This document shows, in pieces, positions 50,557-61,264 of a stretch of DNA of 64,000 bases. The stretch covers positions 69,450,170-69,514,169 of the forward strand of contig CM031857.1 of assembly GCA_018697195.1 (NCBI GenBank), written 5' to 3'. Each line of letters starts with the position of its first letter. The first letter of the stretch is position 1. Under the pieces are notes generated by a model that worked only from the letters and a program-made list of their open reading frames with translations, ran no database searches and had not been told where the DNA came from. Position numbers and translations under genes: made by a program. This DNA is from Certhia americana. Its lineage: Eukaryota; Chordata; Aves; Passeriformes; Certhiidae.

Positions 50557-51225
50557 TCTTTTTTTTTAAACTTGGACAAACAAACAGCCATTAAAAGTTG
50601 AATGAAAATGCAGACATGAGCTGAAGTAGTTTTTATTTTAAGCAGTTACATTTGGCAAGTTGCAACTGACTGAAAACGTCATGACTGTAAATATATATAA
50701 TCACTATTAAATGATAGATTTATTAAAGAAAGTCTAGACTGATAATTTTCAAATGAACACTTTTTGTCCCTGCAGATCTTTTTAAAGAACTGTAACTAAC
50801 AGAATCTTTTGGCATAAAGCTTATGGTATTCTTAATAAGGTAATTGAAAAGATTAGTAGGGTGAATAGATTAATGGTGTGAATTCTCTTGTCAATAATAA
50901 AATTTGGACAGCAAAATTTAGATACTGTACTGCAAATATATCAATGTGCTGAGTTTAGTTCAATTCAGTAAGTGTAGAACTCATGGGGAATATCACTACT
51001 GAATTAACCTGTCTTTTTATTTAAAAAATTGGTTATATATGAATAATCACCTTTTAAGCAATGCTGTCTAATTCTTCCTCAGTGCTTTTCACAAGTGCTT
51101 AAGTACTTTTCACTACTGTCTACCTATAATACCAGAATTAACAAATGGCAAGCTAAAAAAACAGAACAACAAAAAAAGTCAGTAAGACACACAGTTACAT
51201 TCCTTTTGTTTTTTGGGTTTTTCGG

Positions 51226-51276
51226 GTTTGTTTGTTTGTTTGTTTGTTTGTTTGTTTGCTTGTTTTTGTTGTTTTT
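51226..51276 (+). repeat. (GTTT)n microsatellite
   Basis: About ten GTTT units with GCTT and GTTG interruptions. It is preceded by a T/G-rich run from about 51204. Confidence 0.92.
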
Positions 51277-53006
51277 TAATCAGTTGAAATTAAGTATTAA
51301 AAGAGTACAGCAGGCTTTGTACCTAGCAAAGAAACCATATGAGAAAAAAAATGTGGAGACAAAATTTCTAAATTGATATTTGGATAAAAATAACACTTGT
51401 TACATTGAAGAGCTATCTGCTGACTCATTTTATTATTTTGAACAGTATCAGAGTGTAGTATTTTCATTAAAAATGGAGGTCTGGACAACACTGAATTTTT
51501 TGAACTTGCTTGAGAATTTTTGTCAGAAATTTTTATGACCCCAGTTGCACTAACTATCTGCCTATATTATGATCAGGGTTAGCTTGCTGCAGCACAAGCA
51601 TGAGAATTCCATATTGCTTGCAAAAAACCAGGAAGAGTCATCTAGAGCAGATGACTACTGGCACCCAGCATGGGGGTGGTAGTTTGTATTCTGCTGACAG
51701 TGAACAACTAATTATTTCTTCCCGTTTCCCCTTCTACCTGTCATGATTGTTATCTTATCTATCCTTACCTGATCCTTTAAAATATATTCTACATATTTTC
51801 ACTTTTTTAAAAAGTCTGTGCTTCAGGTTTTAGATCACAAAGTTCTATATCTTCCTTTTTGATCCATGGAAGTCTGATGGAGCACTATACTCTTGCTGTC
51901 TTCTTTTATTCTCTGAGAACTTTTGTGACAAATTCACCTCAGAATAAGTCAGAGGAAAGGATCTGAAGCATGATTTTAAGGGCAAAGATGGCATAGTAAT
52001 ATTTTGTTTCTGCTTGGTGCCATGAAAATAATTTGGGGAGTTTCCTCATGTTCTGAAGACTTACCTCTCTCATACATAAATAAATGTCTGCCACAAACTA
52101 GCTCAAGCTGTGAGCCCAGATCCATCCATAAAACCTGCCTGTATTACCTGCCTGGATCCTTATGCCCTGAACATTTGCTTTTTCTGACTGCTCTGCCTGA
52201 ACTTCAAATTCATAAGGATGTCTCTAGGTTTGTCTTATTTCACAAAGCTCATGATTTTAGCCATCATCTGACTACATGTCATGTGCTTCAAGGTTGTCAG
52301 GACAAATGTGTGGGATTACATACTGGTAGCTTCTGGAGCACTGGTGAAGAATATGCCTTGCAGCAGGTAGTCCTGACTGCAGGAAGCTTCCATGACTGCA
52401 TTTTTTCTTCTTATATATTCTTTTTTTAGTAATTGATCAGTAAATACCCAACACACTGAAAATCTACAGCCTGGAATGGAAAGGAGGCAGTGATTTAATT
52501 CTATAAGGAAGATGATAAGGTGAGAAAAGATACCTGGCAGACAATGAATGTTAAACTAGGCATATAAACTGTGATCAGATTCAGGAACATAACAGGCAAG
52601 TCTATTCAACTCTCTGTCTGGGTTGGTACACAGGCACAAAGTATATTTAACAGACAGACGTAGGAATTTTGCCAAAAACCCTTTTGCTTGCCTTCTCTCT
52701 TGTGCAGCTATAAAATATGACCTATTCATGCTGTGTTTGCCACTTGATACCAAGATAACCTAAAAAAAAATGCAAATAGTCTTAGCAGGGGAAACTTATG
52801 GGTGTGGGAAGCAAATAGCTGATTTACCATGCTAGGTGCCATCTTAACACAGTTAATTATTTCCTGAATATTTTTCAGATTTTTTTGTAGCTAATTTCTC
52901 TCTCTTGAAAAAAATAACCCAAAAAACCAAAACCAAAAACCCCCCAAAAATTTGTTCCAAGCTATTAATTAGATAAGGAATATAGGAATAGAATATGAGA
53001 ATAAGA

Positions 53007-53030
53007 ATTTCTTATCTGTAGATAAGAAAT
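53007..53030. repeat. Perfect 11-bp hairpin
   Basis: Arms ATTTCTTATCT (53007-53017) and AGATAAGAAAT (53020-53030) with loop GT. Confidence 0.9.
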
Positions 53031-54014
53031 GCATGCTGAAATATGTCTGCAGGTTTCTAACACAAGTGCTCATTCAGTATGTCTCAACTAGCAAAACTTT
53101 CAGAGCAATCATTAATTCAGTCAATACAACTATTTCTAGCTTTTAAATCCACTTGTGATTCACTTACATTCCTAAGGAGTTTGAACATTAATTAACAATT
53201 GTTAGTCTATGTACCTCAGACTAGTAAATTCTGCATAATCTGAAGTGTTTACTACATATAAACATGTTTTGTGTCAACTATTATAAGAATTTTATAGCCA
53301 GTAGCAAGGTAGTATGAAGAGTAAGCTGAAATTAGAAATTGTAAGAAGAGACATTCTATCACAAAAATATGACTTCATGTGGGTTGCAGTTTGTCATTTC
53401 TTCAGGTTTCAGGATTTATTTGCTGCTGAAAAAGTGAGGTAAGAATTATAGGATGCACAGCTATCTTGCTTTCAGAAGAAGCATGAGAAGAAAATACAAA
53501 AGTTAGCATCATAGAGTTGTGATCTCTATGGCTGCATAATAAAGTCACCCTTCCCCCACAAAAAAAGAAAAAATAATATCAGTAGATAGTTACTACATCA
53601 TTTCACAAGCTATGTTGACTTTTATGCTGGTTTATCTACATTATAAATTATTTACAAAAAGAGAAGGTACTTTAATGTATTGAAATGGACCTTCAATATA
53701 TTTTTAATATTTGTAAAATTTGTGCTTCCTTTGTTAGTTTAATAAGTACACTGTAGTCTTTGTTATTTTATTTTTTTTAAAGTAACCGAGTAACTTTATA
53801 GCTAACAAAATGAATAATACAGCAATTAAGATGTTCATTTAATTTACAATGAAGTAATCAAATCTATTAGCAATTTAGATAACTGTGTATATTTCTTGGG
53901 CAAGGCTAGCAGCACTAAGACAAACACCTTCAAAATAATGTGCCAGGAATTTTTCTGAATATTATAAACTTTTACAGGATATCAAAACATGAGTTGTTTA
54001 TTTGTTTTCTTCCT

Positions 54015-54062
54015 AGAAGATTTGACTTTGAGGCAAAAAGAAGATTTGATTTTGAGGCAAAA
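54015..54062 (+). repeat. 24-bp tandem duplication
   Basis: The units at 54015-54038 and 54039-54062 differ by a single C/T change; each begins AGAAGATTTGA and ends GAGGCAAAA. The near identity suggests a young duplication or ongoing array slippage. Confidence 0.93.
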
Positions 54063-54255
54063 AGAAAGGAAATTGTATAATGAATACATATATTCAGTCT
54101 ACTGTGAGGAAAAATCATCTGTTATGTTCAATTAGATATGCTTCATACAAATATATTGGATTACATAGACATTTGTCTAATCGTAAGTTTGAATTTTTAC
54201 TACTTTTCAAAAGAAATTTTCAGTTTCAACTATATATTGTTAATGTCATATGAGG

Positions 54256-54279
54256 TTTTTTTTTTTTTTTTTTTTTTTT
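54256..54279 (+). repeat. Poly-T tract (T24)
   Basis: Uninterrupted T run with no recognisable retroposon on its downstream side. Confidence 0.9.
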
Positions 54280-56013
54280 GAGATACAACCTTTTTTATTT
54301 TATTCTCCTCCATTCTTTTTATTGGTGTCTGAAATCAGGGCTGTCAATTAGAATTTGTTAAGAAAAAAAAAAATACAATTCCCTAAGGAATTAAACTAAA
54401 TTTCGAAAGAGATACACACAAATATGCTATAGCTTAAGGTTGTTAAGGTTTCAACAAACCCTGGTGTACTTCATTAAGATGATGTGTGCCCACTTTTCCT
54501 ACTCTGATATTGTTTACTAAGAAACAATAACTAAAAGCAAACAAGTCTAAAATTGTATGATAAGCATATTTGTTGACATCATTAACAAGAGGAATAAAAA
54601 GTAAAAGAGGTAACAGTAATAAGTATATTTAAATAATCAATCAAGTGTGTGTGAAAACCATGCTGAAATGTAAATGGTCTAGGCACAAGCACCTGCTGAA
54701 ATTTCAGTGAGGAAATTATAGCTGTGAAAAATAAAGCAAAGCACACCATTACTTTTCAAGTTAGTCTTTTTAATTAAACAAAGTCAACACAGGAGTCTTG
54801 CACATAATGAGTATGAACTGAGGCAAGACTACAATCCTTAAATTACTTGAAAGATTCCTACAAGTATGTGATAAATTCTGTGACATTCTGGGGGAATTTT
54901 TTGTTTGTTTGTTTATTTTGTTGTTGATTCTCATGTTAATTTGTGACAAAATTTAAATCCTTGTTCAGTGCTAGTGGGTTTTTTTTTCCAGTAGAATTTT
55001 TTAATAGAGAGAAAATTCTTTATTCTTTGTTTAATGAATTTAATTTAAGCATCCATCCAGGTAACAAGTCAATATCAAACATTACAATATGTGCAAATGT
55101 CTAGCAAAAGCTGAAGACAAAAGAAGTTTTAATAATATGTTAGATATTTTCTTTTAAAAAATCTTGATCACAAAATAATATGTCTTTAAAAGATTCTCTT
55201 TAGAATTTACAATTTGAAATTAATCTTTGAATTAAAATAAAATATTCCCAGTACTCTGGATGCTTAATAGACATAGAATAGGAGTTTATATGTAATTTCC
55301 TGTTTCTTAAAAAAAGTGAATTTCCCTCTGGCATTTTTCAGTAATGGTTTTTACATTAAATAAACTAAAAAAAAAAATCTCCAAAGGCTAAAATGAATAT
55401 CCTTTTCTTGTTAATACTGAAAAAAATAATTTGCAATAGATTGGAGAGTTATATTCCTGAAGAGTTTTGAAAGAACCCTGCCTGGTATTGAAATATGATC
55501 TACTAAAAATCATAGAGCAAAGAAGTCCCCTTCAGCTTCTACAGTATTCGCTCAACACTCTTGAGGCTTTTCTGACTACCAAAATTTGGGGAAATTTGCT
55601 AAAGTAGCTCTATTAAAAACTGTGAACACAGCATAAACATTTACTATTATTAACCTCAGGGTTTAGTATGAATGCAAAAGTGTTTTGCAGTTCCTAGAGA
55701 AGATATGTTTGAGATTTCTCATATCAAAAATGGTGTGGAACATTACAGGAGTACTATAAGTTTTTATCCTAATTCGTCTAGAACATATCTGTAGATCAGG
55801 AAACTTGATTCATGGCAAAAATGTTCAAATCTGTGTGCACTTTATTCTAAGGTGTGATTTATTGCAAAAAAGAGTAATATGACAACTGTCCTTGGAAATT
55901 TGGACATAATGACTTCAGCTCTGTGGAACAAATCCAAAGATTTGTGAGGCTTTAATGATTAATTTTTTTGGGGACATTTTGAAATATTTTATGTTCTTCT
56001 TTAATAAAATTAA

Positions 56014-56046
56014 ACAATTAACAAATTAACAAATTAACAAATTAAT
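56014..56046 (+). repeat. AAATTAAC tandem repeat
   Basis: About four units of 8 bp; the first and last are slightly changed. Confidence 0.88.
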
Positions 56047-56913
56047 AAGAGGAAATTATTTGAATTCTTTCCATGCACTGTTGGTGCAAGCATACTCTGA
56101 CAGGCAATAACAACACAGAAGGCAAACAGTAGTTTCAAGTAATCTCTGGGCTTTATTTTGTGCACAGAGTCATAGGCATAAAATACTAGAAAAAAAAAAA
56201 ACCACCAAATTATTAAATAATTTCAACTTTTGAAAGTTTTTTATTCGAATATTTTTCTGAACAATTTTAGGAATGTTATATTCAAATACCATACCCAAGT
56301 CAATGGGGTATAGAAAATTATCCATCTTAACAGCCATTTGTCCTTTATTGTCTATAAAGGAAATTTCAATCTACAGTGCACTGTAGAGACTGGCACAGAG
56401 AGTCCTGAATCTTCTTGTTTTAGTCTGTGTCCCCAGATGAAGCCAAAACCACTAGCAGTAAGTCTTTCATGACAGGCTCTAGACAGATATATATACATAA
56501 ATTGTCCCAGCTTAGTACTTCACTTTCAACAACTGATAAAAAATCATTTAAAAAGTGTCTGTCGCCTTTTTGCCAAAAGATCAATGTAGCTACAGGAAGA
56601 AATTCAATCATTATTGTAGCAACAGTTTATGTAATAAGACCAAAAAAATCACATCTATAATTATTTTTATGAACTTTTTCCCCAAATATAGAAATTATGT
56701 AACCATCTGAGGATGATACATTATGTGGAAATTTCAAGATATTTAGGCTTTTTCTCCTTTCACAGCTTTTGGACTATTGTTAGCCTTAGGTTTCCATGCA
56801 TATAAGAAAGTGTAAAAACTTTTGCACTATGTTACTGTTATTTTTCTTTCATAGTTCTGGTTTGATTACTGTCTTAGGGCATTGCTTGATCAAGGATTCT
56901 GTGCTACATTTCT

Positions 56914-57108
56914 GATATACATATATACATACATACAAATATACATATATACATATATACATATATACATATATACATGTATACATATATATACATATAT
57001 ACATATATATACACACACATATATACATATATACATATATATATACACATATATATACATATATACCTATATACATATATACATATATACATATATATAT
57101 ACACATAC

Positions 57109-57140
<32 letters not shown>

Positions 57141-57142
57141 TT
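56914..57142. repeat. Large TATACA/TA compound microsatellite
   Basis: About 230 bp of ATATAC and ATATACAT units, ending in a pure AT run. It produces long Tyr/Ile-rich open frames in several frames on both strands, none of which is a gene. It is the longest simple repeat in the window. Confidence 0.97.
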
Positions 57143-59744
57143 GTCTGCTTCTGGGCCATTTAACGAGGTTTTCTTAGCCTTTCAGGTTCATTGAGCTTGT
57201 GAAAGTTGCAGCAATGTCAGCGTCCAATCTTATGCCTTGTGAAGCAGAGGGAATTGGATAGGTCAGGGGCTGCTGGGCAGCAGTCAGCTATTAGAGTATA
57301 AAAAGTAATAATAGTCATGACTCACTAAAGAAGGTAGCAAGAGAATGCAGAACTGAACTCATAGCACAGCAAAGAAATGCTGACTTTGTAAAAGTAAACG
57401 ATATATACAAAATACAGAATCTTTCTCAAACTATTACAGAGACTAGGTCAGATCTCAACTTATGTACTACAAACCAACCAAATTAACTACATGAGATTAT
57501 TTATTTCCTGTGCTCTTTCAGGATATTAGACTGTAGATAGCTTTTTCTTGGAGTCCCTTTCACTATGTCACCTGCACAATGTTATTTAAAAAGCAGAATC
57601 CTATGTTATGTAACAACTGACACATTAGATAAGAGACTGCATTTACCTGGTAATTGTTGAAAATTAATGTAAGTTTAAAAGTCAGTGGAAGGATATCAGC
57701 AAAATATTTTGGGATGAAACTAAATGTGTAATCACAGGGAGAAGGCCTAAAATGAGGAATTTTTAATTTTTTTTTTAAATGTGTAGTTGTTTTTATCAAA
57801 GATGAACTAGAATTGACTACTGTGTTATCAACTGTTAGAAATGGTCACAGCATCAAAATAAGGACAGATCACTTACTATAAATGCTTACAAAACCATTGT
57901 GCAGAGTAGGAGCTTTGCCGTGTAAAATCTGATAGCCTTCAGTGTAACACTCAGTACTGTTTTTTTTACTAGCAAAAATAATTATACACTTATAAAGAAC
58001 TATGTCAGTCAGGAACTTAAAATGATACGTATTTCCTAATTATGTTCCTTCTTATACTATTTTTGAAAAAAAATGAAAAAAACAAAAGAAACCAACCAAA
58101 AATCCAACTAATATTTTCAATTCTACTTAAAGAAATTATTGCCTGTATACATACAAGGTAAATGGAACCCAGCACACAATAGCCCAGTGTGTGAAGGTAT
58201 GGAAACGCCTGACCTAAGGAATACAACCTGATTAAGTGATCAGAATTCCTGTTTCTATTCTGTGGCATTACTTGTTCCCAGAATTCTAGAGCAGTTCACA
58301 AATTTTGACTGAAAGCAAAATAAAATTTAAATGTTAAATAAATTGAGATAGTCAAAATGTATCCATAAGGATCCATAATGTAAGAACCCCATCTCTACAT
58401 GGAGATCACTTAATTCAGTATAAGCATGTGTTAGTAGTTACAAGAAATAAATAAATTAATTCATTAATTGCGATGCTTCCTATACAGAATTCTACTGCTG
58501 ACTTGGCATCTTAACAGGATAGTTTTGATTCAATGTGTGAGCTGGGTAAATTCTGGGCAGCTTTTAGTGTTCAGTGCCTTCAGCTGCTTAGCATCAGCAT
58601 TCCAGACATGCTGTTCATGTGTTTCACAACTGCAAAAAAGGTCATTTTGAGATGAAAATTACAATCTAAATAGTGACCTACTGAGTAAATCACTGTTCCT
58701 CTATTTTCTACACCTCTTCATCCCAAGTTTGGGGGCAGCATTGCCGTAGCCAATCTGCAGAATGCCTGTGTGACACTGCTTTCATTGTGATAATTCTGCA
58801 CATGGTGTCAGGATGTGACTTACTTTGAGATGAATCTGGCAGTAAAGATGATCTTCCTGTCCCCTGATTTCCCTTTATGTTTGTCTACTGGCTGCTGCAA
58901 TCTTTTTTTTTTTGATAAAGCCTTTTTATATTTGTTGTGGAGTAACAGCTGGCTATGACAGGATAGACAAGAAGGGAGACAAATATTGCTACAATTACTA
59001 TTGGAAGGCCAGGTGAGAAAATTTCATTTTAGGGAAATGAGAATGGCAGGTGTATCATAGTGGTACAGACTCTGAGTGCAAAAGTGGTAATTTTGGAACT
59101 AGTGAACAACAACAACTTGTTTATGTTGACGTATTGTTTTAAACTTCCAAATTGTAATAAGGGATTTTGTGACCCTTGAAAAAAAGACAATTTACTCAGG
59201 CAGACCTTCCATACAGGTACATTCAAGACATATGTTCTGAGAGATTAATAATTTTATTTTTTTTAAACAATAAGAGACAGTCTTTTCTTCTAAAATAATT
59301 TAAATATTTATTATATCTTAAACTAAACCTATTATTTTACGTTATAAAAAATTAAATTTGTGTTTAGCAAATGTACCTACTAACACACATGCTGGAAACT
59401 TTTTTCTTATTTATATTCATTTATATCTTTAATTGTTTGTCTTTGCCTCTGAGTTGGTTAACCTGGGAAAAAAAACTATATTAAAAGGAAACTATAGTAA
59501 ACAGAAAAAAATATATTAAACAGAAAAGCTCAAACATAAAATGAACTGAACTGTACCCAGCATACTGCCATCTTAAGCAGAATGTTTCCTTTTATTGCAA
59601 TTTAAGTTAATGATAAGTGTGAGTGAGCATTTGATTGCAACATGACAGTCATCATAATGAATCTTTTGCTCAAAGTGAAGTTAGAGGAAATAAAAAAGCT
59701 TTTCCCTTCTGATTATAACAAGGGTGGATTTTGAGGTGAGATTT
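57143..59744. other. AT-rich non-coding sequence
   Basis: No gene or classified repeat is seen. Two stretches (57145-57300 and 58690-58900) are less AT-rich and more complex than their surroundings, but I cannot assign them. Confidence 0.5.
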
Positions 59745-59866
59745 TTTTTCTGGTGTTCTTTTTCTGTTTTTTGTGGGGTTTTTTTTTTTTTTTGGGGTTT
59801 TTTTGGGGTTTTTTTTTTTTTTTTTTTGGGGGGGGGTTGGTTTTTGTTTTTTTTTTTTTCTTTTTG
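59745..59866 (+). repeat. T/G low-complexity tract with four G-runs
   Basis: Mostly T runs, with GGGG at 59775-59778, 59794-59797 and 59805-59808 and a nine-G run at 59828-59836. The open frame across it is Phe/Gly-rich and an artefact. Confidence 0.9.
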
Positions 59867-60674
59867 GTAGTTGTTATGGGATTTAGGTTGAAATCAAAAT
59901 TAAAGATTTCAAAATGTTATCTTAAAATCAGGAATTTATGAACAATTGAACCTTTTCAAAAATACACTTATTTACAATATCATGTCTACATAAGATTTTT
60001 TATGATCAAAATATTGCCTTTTCTTCCATTAACTTCTCCTCAACTACTTTCTGCATTCTCCTTGACATGTTAATATAAAAACTTTTCCCCAGAAGGAATG
60101 TGTGTTCTTACTCTATTGTAACGTCTACAGTACCTTGGTTTCAACATTTCACTTTAATGTACTTTTTCAGTTCCTCTGGAGCTTCCCAAGTTCATACTTA
60201 AAGCTAGAAGAGTAATAATTTCTGCACCTAACAGTCTATAGTTTTTGTTTGGTGATTTAGTGTGGGTGGTTTTTTTGTTGGTTTTGTTGTTTTGGGCTTT
60301 TTTTAAGTGAATATGTCTTCCTTGCAGAGATATCTTTGCCAACAATTATTTGCTGTAATGTTTATCTCATTTATATCACTAATTCAGAGATCAATGTAAA
60401 ATAGTCTATTTCAAAATGCTTATTGTTTAAGTTTTCTTACCTAATGCTGGCCAAATATGTATTGTAGTACTGCAATTAAAAAACAAGTCCTTATATCTAT
60501 ACCACTCTGGAGGAAAATAAGTGTTGGAAAGGAAGAAACAGGAAAGTCCTATAAATCTGACTACTTATCCAAAGATGCTAAGAATGCAGAAACTAGAAGT
60601 GACATTGAAATGAAAGCAGTGTTTGTCTGAATGTTTATAGTACAGCTTTGGCTGACCAAAGGTCTTTCTGTCTT

Positions 60675-61256
60675 TGTTAGAAATGTGATTTACAAACTGA
60701 CAAACCAAAACCAAAATAGACCCTTCTTCCTTGGCTTGCCAGGAAGGGACCCCTGATGAGATTTAGAGATTAGAAAGCAGTAAAACATGGTAATGTAAAA
60801 ATTCCTCTAGGATGTATGAAATGTAGAAAATTTGAATTCAATACTAGATTGGTTGATGAGAAAGTAGAATATTAAACATAGAAAGAGATATAAGTCATTG
60901 TAAAAGGAGAGCTCGCTCTCTTATACTCTCTTACCCTCTTATTATCCTGCTCTTATGCTCTTACTCTTATACTCTCCTGCTCTTGCTTTTGTTCTCTTAC
61001 TCTCTTGCTCTCTTATCCTCTTATGCTCTCTTGCCTTGTGCTTTCTCCTCCTGTCTCCTCTAGCCTGCTCTGAGCTAACCCCGAGCTGGGCTCTTTTCAT
61101 CCACACCCTATGAAATAGACTTCAAAACTTAACCATAGAGATCGTGGCTGAATACTCTCCCAGACCGTTCTGGCACGTAACCGTTTCCTACAAATAAGCT
61201 TCTGTACAATTCTGATAAATGTGCAGATGTGTTTTCGTAACTATAAAGCGTCTATC
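60675..61256 (+). mobile_element. LTR of an endogenous retrovirus, probably solo
   Basis: The element begins TGTTAG (60675). A TATA-like ATATAAG lies at 60888-60894, followed about 25 bp later by a pyrimidine-rich region with many CTCTTA units (about 60911-61040). A GCTCTGAGCTAACCCCGAGC block comes next, then a decayed polyadenylation signal AATAGA at 61114-61119 and a U5-like stretch. An exact 10-bp direct repeat, TCTGTCTTTG, occurs at 60667-60676 and 61255-61264, bracketing the segment. Within it, TGTCTT fits a 6-bp target-site duplication. The 3' terminal CA is not clear: either the element ends near 61256 with its last bases changed, or it ends at CCTACA (61192). No internal retroviral sequence is seen beside it. 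Class is uncertain (ERVK-like or ERV1-like). Confidence 0.72.
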
Positions 61257-61264
61257 TGTCTTTG

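Larger units (their letters stand above)
47466..56913. other. AT-rich non-coding sequence with small duplications
   Basis: No gene or classified transposon is seen in this 9.4 kb. It holds a T14/A11 palindromic tract at 48528-48551, tandem duplications at 49417-49472 and 54015-54062, A20 at 50537-50556, a (GTTT)n tract at 51226-51276, an A/C-rich run near 52905-52950, a perfect hairpin at 53007-53030, T24 at 54256-54279 and an 8-bp repeat at 56014-56046. The longest uninterrupted open frame in the window lies at 52022-52429 but has no recognised homology. Confidence 0.5.

Noticed and set aside
56849..57177. Several Tyr/Ile-rich open frames on both strands
   Set aside because: They translate the TATACA microsatellite; no real protein is implied.
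59753..59941. Phe/Gly-rich open frame
   Set aside because: A translation of a T/G homopolymer tract.
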